From positions 16,711,957-16,775,956 of the forward strand of contig NC_135564.1 in NCBI RefSeq assembly GCF_964340395.1: a stretch of 64,000 nucleotides of DNA, written 5' to 3'. The translations under genes and the position numbers were made by a program. Below are positions 1 to 9,859 of the stretch, in pieces (position 1 is the first letter of the stretch; each line of letters starts with the position of its first letter). The DNA is from Glandiceps talaboti (Eukaryota > Hemichordata > Enteropneusta > Spengelidae). Below the pieces are notes generated by a model. That model was not told where the DNA came from. It did not search any database and worked only from the letters and a program-made list of their open reading frames with translations.

Positions 1-146
1 AACTACTTAAATAATCATCATGTATATGACTTTGAAATTCGAAGAAATGACTTGAATCTATAGACTGCACAGCAGTTTTCAGTTTGAACAGTTACGTGTA
101 TACACATTTATAGTTCAGTGTCATTATTTATATGTGCCTGTAAAAT
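1..146 (-). other. Probable 3' UTR of gene 1
   Basis: This is AT-rich sequence after the stop codon. No canonical AATAAA on the minus strand; only weak variants such as ATATAAAT near 118-132 are present. The polyadenylation site may lie beyond the window edge. Confidence 0.35.
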
Positions 147-522
147 TCATTTTGAAGTATTGCCGTCGTCAATTTTCTGTGTCAATGCAGTATAAATCTT
201 ATCATCAACATGCTGTAATGAAGCATACTGGTTGTCTTCATTATTATTCCCCCGTTGATGGGGAATGTCACCAATGACACAAATTGCATATGGATTCGTT
301 TCTTGTATTTGTGTCAGTCCAGTATAAATATTATCCCCAACACGCTGCAATGCAGCATACTGGTTGCCTTCATTGATATTCCCCGGTTGGTGGGCAACAT
401 CACCAATGACACACTCTGCATAAGGAGTCATTTCTTGCATATTGGCTTCACCTGATGTGCCTGTTATTATATCTTCATATACCGGATTGTTGTGTGAGGT
501 TGTTTGTTCACCGCTTTTCTTT
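147..522 (-). CDS. Gene 1 exon 10: cytoplasmic tail with NPxY and two tandem ITAMs
   Basis: Acceptor TTTTATCTCCAG with an ideal branch-point match (TTCTAAC) about 25 nt upstream; phase 2 matches exon 9. It encodes 124 residues to TGA at 147-149. NNPVYED is an NPxY motif (PTB-domain binding). Two 44-residue repeats follow. Each has PYAxCVIGD, then Y-A-[AS]-L, seven residues, and I-Y-T-[GA]-L. These match YxxL-x(6-8)-YxxL exactly. Known: phosphorylated ITAMs recruit tandem-SH2 kinases (Syk, Shark) in Draper and immune receptors. Inferred: strong activating signalling through up to seven tail tyrosines in this exon. Confidence 0.87.
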
Positions 523-3500
523 CTGGAGATAAAATATTGTTCTGGTGTTAGAATGGACTGTTGTTATGTAACATTGGATGCTATCGGAATTCTGTAAAAA
601 ACATTTTTTATTGTGATGATCATTGAATTGATTTTAAATTCATCCAAAAATGTTCAGCTGGAAATTGTGAATGTGTTTGGTGATATGGAACAGAATTACT
701 CACGTGTTCCTATACTTTCGAAGCATTGTGATAATCATGGATACGGTAAATATGACAGCGAGCAAGCCTACTGTGGTTCCAACACTTATCTCGGTGACCC
801 TTACACCAATGATGGATTCCGGTAGTGGCTTATAACCTGGAAACATGACACATATGTAATTATAAGTAACGAAGATCAGAAATTAGACATTTTTTTAGCA
901 ATTATGATGTAATTATGAACTTGACATTGACCTTCAACAAAATACAAGGTGGATACTGCACATACACTGCATCGGTAAAACGTTGCATATTGTGGAGGAT
1001 TTTCTTTTTGGGGTGGCCTTTGTATTCGTAATTTGGGAAGTCTTAAAAAGGCATACATATGTACAGTAGATAATACTCGGCAACGACTGAGCAGATTTAT
1101 CGAATATAGGCTAACTTTCGATGATATTTAAAGCGACACACAAAACACTAATATTAAGAATATATTTCCTTATATGTTGGGGTCTAATGAAATATGTAGG
1201 CAGAGTTGTGGCAATGCTTTCATAAGCACTTTAAAACGATGTAACGAACAATTGGAATTGAATTGTCGTCAGATTCATTCTCACTTATCATCCATCGTCA
1301 AGAGAACAGAAATGTTCTTTATTGAATTTGAAGTTTAAACTCATGACACGAAATGGTGTGGTGTGGCTTTTTTTTCGAATGTGTATAAACTGTGTCGTTC
1401 GAAATTTGGTTTGGTAATAACTAAGTGTAAATATTTTGGACAGTGTTTGTTGGTACGGTACATTCTGGTACAGCCTGGTTGACAATAACATGTACCATTG
1501 AATTAATGACAGGCTACTGTGGTAATAGACATACATACCGCGTATAGTTTCATTACAGTACATTCCAGTCCAGCCTGGTTGACAGAAACATGTACCATTG
1601 AATTTGTCACAAGATACTGTGGTATTAGACATGCAATTACAGCGAGCTTGGCAACCATCACCATACCATCCACTGGAACAAGCTGTGGTCGAGTGATAAA
1701 TACAGGTGTTCTCAATACAAAGTAAAAAAGTAACGTTTCTCTAGGAGAAATAATCTCTGTCTTATAATCTATAAACATTGATTGAAGCCAAAATGGCCCA
1801 TACAGACAAATATGGATATGAATAATTTTAATTAAGACACAAGTGTTATGAATGGCAGGGACGATGCTACTTTTTCTGAATCTGCAAAATAATATTTTTT
1901 ATGTACGTGGTTCTAATTTTTACCTACCATGACTTTGCAGTCAAGAAAACAAGGAAAGAGTCAGAATTAACTGCTTTGTTCTTTAAACACTCGCAAAATT
2001 GTTCATTTACTTTCCTCTTTACTTCCTATGTAAATTTTTTTCTGTATTTAACAACTGATTTTACGAAATATCATCCTCTTCAGATGGTTAAGTTTAACTA
2101 CTTCCCTTTCACTATAATTAAAATTAATTTTGTCTATTCCTCCAAAATTAAATTAAACGAACTTTAAAACATACCACGATAACAGTGAGATCCTGTCCAT
2201 CCCGATTTACAATAACAGGTGCCATTCGTCGAGTAACATGACTCAGTATTATGCTCATTGCACGTACAGTTCTGGTTGCAGTGTTGACCATAAGTATGTG
2301 ATGAACAGGCTAGAACAAATTAATAAAATGGAAAAGAAAATTATTTGTTGCTGTATCATGGGCTTAATGTTGTCTAAAACCACTGTGTTCAATATATATG
2401 TATCACCTAAATGACACATTTGCACCCTCGATGGGGATTTCGTTTAGGATGGGATAAAGTTGCGACTCGTTATAGTGAATGTGGGTTAAAGTTTCAAAAT
2501 GTTGTAATAAAATTTCAGAGAAAGTATCTTTAGTGAAGTGATAACAGATGCATATGTTTCCCTTAATTTCCTTGGATACATTCTGCTTACCTTTCAAGAT
2601 TTCTATCTCCTACATAATTTAAAATAACTGATATTTGAATCAATGGAGTACAGGTATTCAAAACCTCATGAGTTACAAAGTTATGATTGGAAAATGACCT
2701 AAATGTTTAAACAAAACACTGTACAATGGTGAGATTTGTCAAAATTGAAAAGGTTTATGCGTGAGATTACAAATCCGAGGGAGTCATTGTAACGGTTAAC
2801 AAGATGTGAACAGTGTCATTAAAATGGTTAACAATAATATGGACAGTGTCATTCATGGTTAAAGAGTTTGCGGACAGTTTCATTCTGTAAAAATTGTCCC
2901 GGAATCAAGAGCACAGTTCAAGCAAAGGGAACAAGACAAAGAAGAGTACAATTCATTGTATTGATACAAGTTCTTGTGTCATTTAAGTGTACTGTGCTAT
3001 GCCATTACTCAAGTACTCTGATAACACATTTTGGAGTTCTCTTCAGGTAAGTACACAACAGCGTGTTTAAAACACAACAAATAATTACACACAAATAAGT
3101 GCTTACTTTGATTACACGTCAGACCCATCCATCCTGGTTTACAGTTACAGGTTCCATCATCATGGTCACATGATATTGTGTTATTCATCATACAGGTACA
3201 TTTCTTTGTACAATCCTGTCCGTGCATTCCCTGATTACACACTGAAAAGAAAAAGAGTCATCGCAAACAAGTTGATTCACTCGATCTAAGTGAAATACTG
3301 TTATCTATATTTGTAACATAACATTACATAACATAAAATTAGGTAGAATATACCTCGGGAACCAATTTCCCTTACAGTCAATGATATTCAAATCTTTCCA
3401 AACTTTGCAAGATAAAAGCATCTTCCTGGTCTTTTGGAAATGATAAAAGAAACTCGAGGGTGTAATCGAAAACAGGTTAATTTTAATATTACTTGGTCTT

Positions 3501-4598
3501 CATATTGTTTCGAATTTCACATGCTGACCCCAGATTTTTTTTATTTTATAGCGAATAATTATTAGAGTTTTTCTGGAAACAAGTGTTCTAATCTGTGTAT
3601 TCTCATTGTAGCTGCTGAACGTGATACCATATTAGTGAGTTACTGCAAACTTAAGGTTGTGTTTGTAATTACATATCACTTAGACCCTATCGATGAATGT
3701 TTAAGTCGGATACGAATATATATTTACTGTTATTGCATGTTTTTCCTATCCAACCAGGTTTACAATTACACTTTCCATCACCATAGTTACAAGATACAGT
3801 GTTATTCATCACACAAGGACACGTCTTGGTACAACCATCACCGTATAATCCTTGTTCACACACTAGAAGAAACAGTATCATCGTATCAGAATTCGATAAA
3901 ATACCATCTTCGGTTCTATATTAATTTATCTGTGAGGTATTTTATCTGTTAACAAATGAAAACACTGAAGTATATCTAGTTTGACCAGAAAATCTCTTAC
4001 AAAATATAAAACAAATAAACTCATGACTTTGCCAGTCTGTGTTATGAATCACACAAGGGCATGGGTAGACTAGCCAAGCCGTGAATCTTTTTTTTGCATA
4101 TCAAATTAATAAATAAACAAGTAAATAAATAAACAAACAAACACACAATCAAACAAACAGACAGACAAACAAACAAACAAACAAACAAATCAAATAAATA
4201 AATAAACCAACATCGCGACTTCGTCAGTCTAGGTAGTTGATAATCTTTATAAAAAGAGAAACTTATTGAATGGCATCGTACAATGATATAGTACAATTAG
4301 CTCTGCTTTGTTTTCTTTGTTATTTTTATGTCGACAAAACAAGCTTGTTAGCCATAAGACACAAAGTCATATTGAATTGAATTGAATTGAATTGAATTGA
4401 ATTGAATTGAATTGAATTGAATTGAATTGAATTGAATTGAATTGAATTGAATTGAATTGAATTGAATTGAATTGAAATGAAATGAAATGAAATGAAATGA
4501 AATGAAATGAAATGAAATGAAATGAAATGAATTGAATTGAATTGAATTATGACTTCATATCCTAGCCTAGACAATATCATTTTTTTCTATCGTTTGTC

Positions 4599-4696
<98 letters not shown>

Positions 4697-4702
4697 TAGG
4701 CA

Positions 4703-4790
<88 letters not shown>

Positions 4791-4832
4791 GGCAGGCAGG
4801 CATACAATAAATTTACAGACTGGCTGACAGAC

Positions 4833-4869
<37 letters not shown>

Positions 4870-7310
4870 ATAACAGACACACACACGAATAGTAATAGGT
4901 ATTACACTTACGTATACGATTTTCACATGTATCTCCATGCCAACCTGTTTTACAAGAACAAGTGCCATGTCTCTTGTGACATCGATCAGAGTTTGCTTGG
5001 TTGCATTCACAACTCTGACAGGACGTACATCCACCATTCTGACATAGATCAGAAGCAAATTTCCATTCACGGCATTCTAACAATAAATTTGTTGCACATA
5101 CATACTTTAATTAAGAGTTTGGAGGATGAATTGTTCTATTTCAAAAGTAATTGTGACAAATTACTTATGGCTTTATGCAGTGTTGGAGTTGCAGAAGGGT
5201 TGGACGCAATTTGTAACGGATTGAAAGATTACTTCCTTGAAATTTATGGTTGGATTAGCCTCAGTGTATAGATATCTGCTGATCACTATTTCTGTAAGAA
5301 GTTCCGCAAAATAATGTGTACATTCTGAGGTTAGGATATATTTAATATTTTGGCTAAACATGAAATAAGGTGAGTTAATAGTTATCAACCAGGTTATGGC
5401 TACAGTAATGTATTTACGATAACTATGAGAAAGAGGACTTGTTACCATCGCGTACAATTTCATACGAAAAGTATACCAAAGTTGAGATTGTTTAAAATCC
5501 AACTTAGAGACCTTCAATCACCACGATGAAATATGTGAAATTGCAATGAGGTGACTATAAAGTTCAGCACTGTTCTTGTAGATACAACGGATCGTTGTGT
5601 ATTATTATGAAGAACAGCAAAGAAAGATAGGTCTTTCCATTGACATTCAAAGCTAGGTTTATGACCACAACCATTATATAAATGTAGAGTTATCGACTCT
5701 GGGAAATTTCTTCCATGTTGAAAATTTGTGTTATAAATATTAGTGCAACCTAATAAAAATGTATACATGTAAAGGTACTGCACTAATCACTCACCTTGAC
5801 AGTTGAAATAGTCAATCCTGTAGTTTGTAAATTGTTCTCTTCTGTATTGCGTTCGATAAATGACCCTATAAAGAACGAGGTTCTAAAACATTAAAAGTTT
5901 TACTCTAATGTGTGACAAGTCTTATAAAATATATTATTTTAGTAATTCAAGAACTGCAAGCGTGATACAATAATAGTCATGCATGCCTCCTCGCGCACAC
6001 ACACACACTACCACACGCACTCAAAAACAAACACACACTTTTATACATATTCACTTTGTAGCGACCTAACTACCTGCATGCCTACCTGCCTACACACATA
6101 CACATACATACATACATACGTACATACATACATACATACATACATACATACATACATACATACATACATACATACATGTATGCATGCAGGCATGCATGCA
6201 TGCATGCATGCAAACAAAATATTGTTTGGTTTACCTATAATGTGTACAATTGCTCAATGACCAAAATCCACACTTGACTGTGTACCTTTGACTTGAAGTA
6301 ACCTGGAAGGTACTTGTCTTCGTATCAGTAAACCTTCAAATCAACAATATAAACATTATTTGGTTAATTGGGTATTAATAGATTTTTTTTTAACACACAT
6401 ACAGATTGAAATACAAAGAGCCCGTCACTGTTTATTCACAATAATACAAACAGACAACATATAATCATAGATACCTAATACTTTAAATATTAAAACATAT
6501 TTTTCATAACCTTTCAAATGTAAAGTGCACACATACTAGTAGAGGGTGTGTTGGTTGCTTGGTTCATTTGACGAGGGGTGATATGAGGGTGGAACATACA
6601 ATTCAATTCAATTCAATTCAATTCAATTCAATTCAATTCAATATAACTTTATATCAAAATGGGCAACTAACAATAGCTGCATCCGTAATCTTTCATATAT
6701 TAGAAGAAAACTCAAAACATGTGTACATAAATACATAACAATACTGCGCATTCTAGTAGCAAGACTCCAAGTGTACGTGATGGAATTTGAATAATGTCCT
6801 TTACTAGAACGGAAACACTGGCAGTCCTGCTACGTACTCACGATCAACTCGAGACAATTATAAGCCTAAAATAAGATACGACCTGCTGTACACGCTAGTT
6901 ATGCTGGTGGCCTAGCTGTCACCATAAAAGTGACTGAGAAGTATGTAAGGCACGCCAACTTTCTAGATCATACAAAAGTAATGTTTGCCACTATATTATG
7001 ACGTAGAAAAGATGTTGTTACATGGAAGATATTGAACATGTTGAAAGTGTCGATTTAATGTCTGTGTTTGCGTGGTGTCGAAATCGAGTGATTGGTGTCA
7101 ACATGATTACTAGTTTGCTCTGAATACGAAGGCGCACCATGGATCTAATTGGATTCATTGGTTGTGATTAACATTACTAACAGTGGTACAATACATATCT
7201 TACCTGACAGTACGACTGCACTGCTTTGACGTAGTTTGAGGAAAACAAACAATATTGAAGTAAACGACAATACAACAGACCGTACACCGATTGAACAACT
7301 TTGGAAACAT
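147..7310 (-). CDS. MEGF10/Draper/CED-1-like receptor with five EGF-like repeats and two cytoplasmic ITAMs (10-exon gene)
   Basis: Seen: ten minus-strand exons joined by GT-AG introns with fully compatible phases: 7204-7310, 5795-5865, 5522-5749, 4912-5076, 3728-3862, 3107-3241, 2175-2309, 1539-1682, 704-836, 147-522. They total 1629 nt, 542 residues. Order: signal peptide (about 1-30), EMI-like piece (about 30-60), unrecognised module (60-135), EGF-like repeats (136-373), membrane helix (about 392-412), tail (413-542) with NPVY at 430-433 and two ITAMs (Y473/Y484, Y517/Y528). Known: CED-1, Draper and MEGF10 have EMI plus EGF repeats, NPxY and ITAM-like motifs, bind apoptotic debris and signal through PTB adaptors and Src/Syk kinases. 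Inferred: a plasma-membrane engulfment or recognition receptor. It has few EGF repeats for that family and a longer, unusual N-terminal region. A different EGF scavenger receptor remains possible. The exon model is a manual prediction without transcript evidence. Confidence 0.82.
523..591 (-). promoter_or_regulatory. Alternative upstream 3' splice site with in-frame stop
   Basis: A second acceptor (GTTTTTTACAG, ending at 592) lies 69 nt upstream of the exon 10 acceptor and is in the same phase. An exon starting at 591 would add nine codons and then TAA at 564-566, before NPxY and the ITAMs. Both sites have good pyrimidine tracts. Which one is used cannot be told from DNA. Confidence 0.5.
704..836 (-). 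CDS. Gene 1 exon 9: juxtamembrane segment and transmembrane helix
   Basis: Acceptor CATGTTTCCAG, donor GTGAGT, 133 nt, phase 1 in and 2 out. About 17 juxtamembrane residues (from GYKPLPESIIG) precede one hydrophobic helix, VGTTVGLLAVIFTVSMIITM (392-411), then a basic stop-transfer RKYR. This fixes a type I topology, with the EGF repeats outside and the following exon inside the cell. Confidence 0.87.
1448..1533 (-). pseudogene. Relic partial duplicate of EGF exon 8
   Basis: About 86 bp repeats the 3' part of exon 8 in the same orientation, offset by 100 bp. Both copies share stretches such as TTCAATGGTACATGTT and TGTCAACCAGGCTG. The relic has an in-frame TAA where exon 8 encodes the DKF segment, and its final cysteine codons are altered. 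It starts inside the exon 8 donor and is now intronic. Confidence 0.75.
1539..1682 (-). CDS. Gene 1 exon 8: EGF-like repeat 5 (membrane-proximal)
   Basis: Acceptor CGACCACAG, donor GTATGT, 144 nt, phase 1-1. It encodes CSSGWYGDGC...CFCQPGWTGMYC plus a short NETIR linker that joins to the membrane-helix exon. A decayed partial copy of this exon lies directly after its donor (see 1448-1533). Confidence 0.87.
2175..2309 (-). CDS. Gene 1 exon 7: EGF-like repeat 4
   Basis: Acceptor GTTCTAG, donor GTATGT, 135 nt, phase 1-1. It encodes CSSHTYGQHC...CYCKSGWTGSHC with eight cysteines and several N-glycosylation sequons (NCT, NTE-type context and NGT). Length and phase match its neighbours. Confidence 0.86.
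3107..3241 (-). CDS. Gene 1 exon 6: EGF-like repeat 3
   Basis: Acceptor CTTTTCAG, donor GTAAGC, 135 nt, phase 1-1. It encodes CNQGMHGQDC...CNCKPGWMGLTC with eight cysteines and an NNT sequon. It is the closest paralogue of repeat 2 in length and residue pattern. Confidence 0.88.
3728..3862 (-). CDS. Gene 1 exon 5: EGF-like repeat 2
   Basis: Acceptor TTCTTCTAG, donor GTAAAT, 135 nt, phase 1-1. It encodes CEQGLYGDGC...CNCKPGWIGKTC with eight cysteines in the laminin/EGF hybrid spacing typical of MEGF and SREC receptors. It shares VMNNTVSC-type spacing with repeats 3 and 5, so these exons arose by duplication. The NNT sequence is an N-glycosylation sequon. Confidence 0.88.
4103..4207. repeat. 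AAAC/AAAT simple repeat
   Basis: Imperfect AAAT, AAAC and CAGA units in an intron of gene 1. Confidence 0.8.
4371..4550. repeat. (ATTGA)n then (AAATG)n pentanucleotide array
   Basis: About 20 ATTGA units switch at about 4475 to about 11 AAATG units, then back to ATTGA. This is a compound pentamer microsatellite in a gene 1 intron. Confidence 0.95.
4600..4869. repeat. (CAGA/CAGG)n tetranucleotide array
   Basis: CAGA units flank a central CAGG block (about 4661-4735), and a second CAGA run lies at 4831-4869. The pattern suggests expansion from point mutants. It ends about 40 bp from the donor of EGF exon 4 (on the minus strand). Confidence 0.95.
4912..5076 (-). CDS. Gene 1 exon 4: EGF-like repeat 1
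   Basis: Acceptor ATTGTTAG, donor GTAAGT, 165 nt, phase 1-1. It encodes a cysteine-rich repeat ending GTCSCKTGWHGDTC, the conserved C-x-C-x2-GW-x-G-x2-C signature. It is about 10 residues longer than the following repeats because of an insert near LCQNGGCTSC. A (CAGA)n microsatellite array begins about 40 bp past the donor, inside the intron. Confidence 0.85.
5522..5749 (-). CDS. Gene 1 exon 3: unrecognised N-terminal extracellular module
   Basis: Acceptor TTTTTATTAG, phase 1 in and phase 1 out, 228 nt, open throughout. It encodes about 76 residues with three cysteines and alternating hydrophobic strands (ESITLHLYNGCG, LNFIVTSLQFHIFHR), suggesting a beta-rich fold. The donor is GTGATT, weaker than the others. 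The split codon G|AA joins to the first EGF exon. I do not recognise the domain. It sits where EMI-containing receptors normally go straight into EGF repeats. Confidence 0.65.
5795..5865 (-). CDS. Gene 1 exon 2: EMI-like segment
   Basis: Acceptor TTCTTTATAG, donor GTGAGT, phase 2 in and phase 1 out, 71 nt. It encodes a run of YR dipeptides ending DYFNCQG. This recalls the C-terminal half of EMI domains (repeated YRT/YRxxY, then CC-x-G), the module at the N-terminus of MEGF10, Draper and CED-1. Only part of an EMI domain is present, so the domain call is weak. An alternative acceptor at 5882 keeps the frame open but has the wrong phase for exon 1. Confidence 0.65.
6090..6211. repeat. (CATA)n and (GCAT)n microsatellite
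   Basis: A CATA run to about 6177 is followed by GCAT units. It lies in intron 1 of gene 1. Confidence 0.95.
6600..6643. repeat. (AATTC)n pentanucleotide repeat
   Basis: About eight AATTC units lie in intron 1 of gene 1. Confidence 0.93.
7204..7310 (-). CDS. Gene 1 exon 1: start codon and signal peptide
   Basis: ATG at 7308-7310 opens 35 codons. A basic start (MFPKLFNR) is followed by a hydrophobic core (CTVCCIVVYFNIVCF) and a polar c-region, which is a typical secretory signal peptide. The exon ends in phase 2 at a GTAAGA donor (7198-7203). The split codon AG|G joins cleanly to exon 2. I chose this start because it is the only ATG giving a signal peptide and the required phase. An additional 5' non-coding exon cannot be excluded. 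Confidence 0.75.
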
Positions 7311-7691
7311 GGTATTTTTTTGTAACCTCACACACTGGTACTATAGAGGCGGATCACACGGACGGCTTGTGGTTAGTGTCCTTTGAAAACAGCAAACCTG
7401 GATGTTGGACGTACTTTAACTGAACAATATAGTGACGTTGTGACACAGGATGTGAAAGTGTTAGTCTATTTCCGAGTTTTGAGACGTAGTCATCGTTAAT
7501 TGTCTGGTCTGTGGCCACTGTACATCATTGAACACTACATGAATATTGCTTGTGTCTAGGATATACGTACCCTTCTTTCATTTTTTAAATGTTTAGCTTT
7601 ACACTTTCACAATTATAACTTGGCTGATAAGACAGTACATGTTCTAATGAATTGGTAGTAGCTCCATGCGATTCATAGACAGGGTGTAGCA

Positions 7692-7876
<185 letters not shown>

Positions 7877-7879
7877 CCT

Positions 7880-9300
7880 ACAACATGAACAATGAACAAT
7901 TTACCAAGTCTATCATTTGGGTCTATGTAATAATAGTAGTAGTGTGTATGTTGCTATTGTTTACATCATAATTAACAAAATAAGGAGCGCGCCCAGTGAA
8001 ATTAAAGGTGTCTATCTCAACATGAAATCTCGTGATCAGGCTTACTGATCTTAAAAGGTCACTTACTAGCTTTGGCTCGCTTCCAGCAAAAGAACTGCAT
8101 ACCCAAATGATCACATATAATACCACTTAGTATCCATCCTAGTTCGGATTAGGTTACTGCTTATTTGTGACCAAACTTTGTATTTGTTTAACCGTGGAAG
8201 TATCACTGACTTCCATGACTCAACTATTTTGCACTATGAATATGCTAAATTATAATAATTGTACGTAGGTCGTTTTCCCGTTGAAATATGAAGACTTCAT
8301 TAAAAAATTAGGGAGACACAATATTTATTTTGTAAACAGATAGGGTTAGTTACTGTTTCAGACGATTGTTCTAGCTATTGTGAAGAGCCCGATCTTGTCA
8401 ATGAAGAAGAACTCTATGTAGTGAACTGATTACATTGTAATGTGATCGAAAGAGCACACAAAAACTTTACCCATACGTCTCCCACGCAAAACCGTATTGG
8501 AACGCATACACCTATAGCCATGTGACAGGAAGAGTTGACGCTGTAAATAATTTGTTTCTGAGTACTTAACCGGACATAAGCTGAATGCCCTCCATTTCTG
8601 TAAGGGTCCGTTTATTCCCGCATAAAGTGATAGAGGCAGTACGCGCGTTGTCGAGTTTGCAGACATGAGAGTTGCCAGTAACGCATGTGACTGGTAAACA
8701 ACGCCTGTGTCTGGTTTAATACATATTCGGGTTTACGCCTGCGCATTTTGCACACGTTACAATTTGTTTGTGTATATAGTTATTCACATCATGCACATGT
8801 GTCACTTGTACTTCACGTGCAGTGCTAGTGCTCCTTCAAGTCACAGAATTGTCTGTGTTCCAGTCTAGATGTATACATCGCGAGAGCGTAGTGCAAGTGC
8901 GAACTTTCACGGTAAGTTGACCCCTGTTCTTTCATCGACAAAAATGTACATGTGTCACTATTATTAGAAAAACTATGCGTGTGTCTGGATCACAACAACT
9001 TGTAATTGTGTGCTAATAAGTATACACTATTCAATGATGGCAATATTCTACTCTATTTCGACCGTAATACAAAACAATCAATATTGGCAGCTGAATATTC
9101 CGGAGCAATCGCCGGCAACGATAACTTTGAATATTGTATATACCCAAATAACGTCATTATTTTGTATGATCATCATAGATAGCATTCTTGAATAGAATCT
9201 TAGCTCACGTCACAAGGGACTGATTCTCCATTGTCAGAAACGTTTCCCGTAATATCAAGCAGGACATGCAGTTTAGAAAGTAGTGTGTTTGTCGCTAGTA
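7880..9300. other. Unique sequence without a recognised gene
   Basis: No convincing coding exon was found on either strand. The 8640-8920 stretch has more CpG than its surroundings and could contain a promoter. A possible plus-strand first exon ending at a GTAAGT donor near 8912 has no partner exon that I could find. Confidence 0.4.
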
Positions 9301-9305
9301 TAGAC

Positions 9306-9332
9306 CATGGATGTATTAGTGATACATCCATG
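9306..9332. repeat. Short perfect hairpin
   Basis: An 11-bp stem (CATGGATGTAT / ATACATCCATG) surrounds a 5-nt loop. Confidence 0.85.
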
Positions 9333-9859
9333 TATAGACCCATCCCTATGCATTGTCTCACTCTGAGTTGTAACACATAAACACAGATAAAGATAAGATA
9401 ACGAGGTGTAACATTTATTATGCGTACATGATTATGAATGCATCTTTATGCTCAAAATACAATGTACAAAGCAATTGACACAAGTACAATTAACATTCTG
9501 TGGGTTTAAAATGGGCCATATAATGAGTTTTGAATAAACACAGCTGTTGGAATGAACGATGTTTTGAAGAGAACCATGCAAGATTGTGTATACATAGACA
9601 GTTTTCTGAGCTTTCCTAGTGACTAGCATGAAGTTTAACAACAGACATTGATACTGGTAGTAGTACTGTATTCTCAGCTGTGTCTACAGTCAATCTTTAC
9701 ATGCATGGTAAAGCATACAAAAATAACATGCAGAAATAAAATGATTAAAATATATTCTTTTAACCAACTGATGGAGCACTGTTTACATCGACTAGAAAGT
9801 TTCCAAGAGGAAGTCTATCATCTGAGGTCAAAATATGCAGAAACTGAATGAAAATTTGA

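Noticed and set aside
557-560. AACAACAG as the acceptor for the gene 1 tail exon
   Set aside because: It opens the tail frame in phase 0, but exon 9 ends in phase 2; joining would hit a stop within four codons.
4549-5083. Long frames rich in CLSV or DRQT
   Set aside because: Read-through of the (CAGA)n array. Only 4912-5076 is real exon, bounded by splice sites.
5173-5517. Open frame of 114 codons between gene 1 exons 3 and 4
   Set aside because: Exon 3 joins exon 4 directly in phase; this frame has no acceptor/donor pair that fits and no family resemblance.
8430-8666. 78-codon minus-strand frame
   Set aside because: No splice signals, family resemblance or signal peptide; likely chance.
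8868-8911. Possible plus-strand first exon ending at GTAAGT
   Set aside because: Only about 15 codons, no downstream partner exon found.
9648-9851. 67-codon plus-strand frame with a coiled-coil-like end
   Set aside because: Adjacent to decayed LINE debris, no recognisable family, short; probably chance or transposon remnant.
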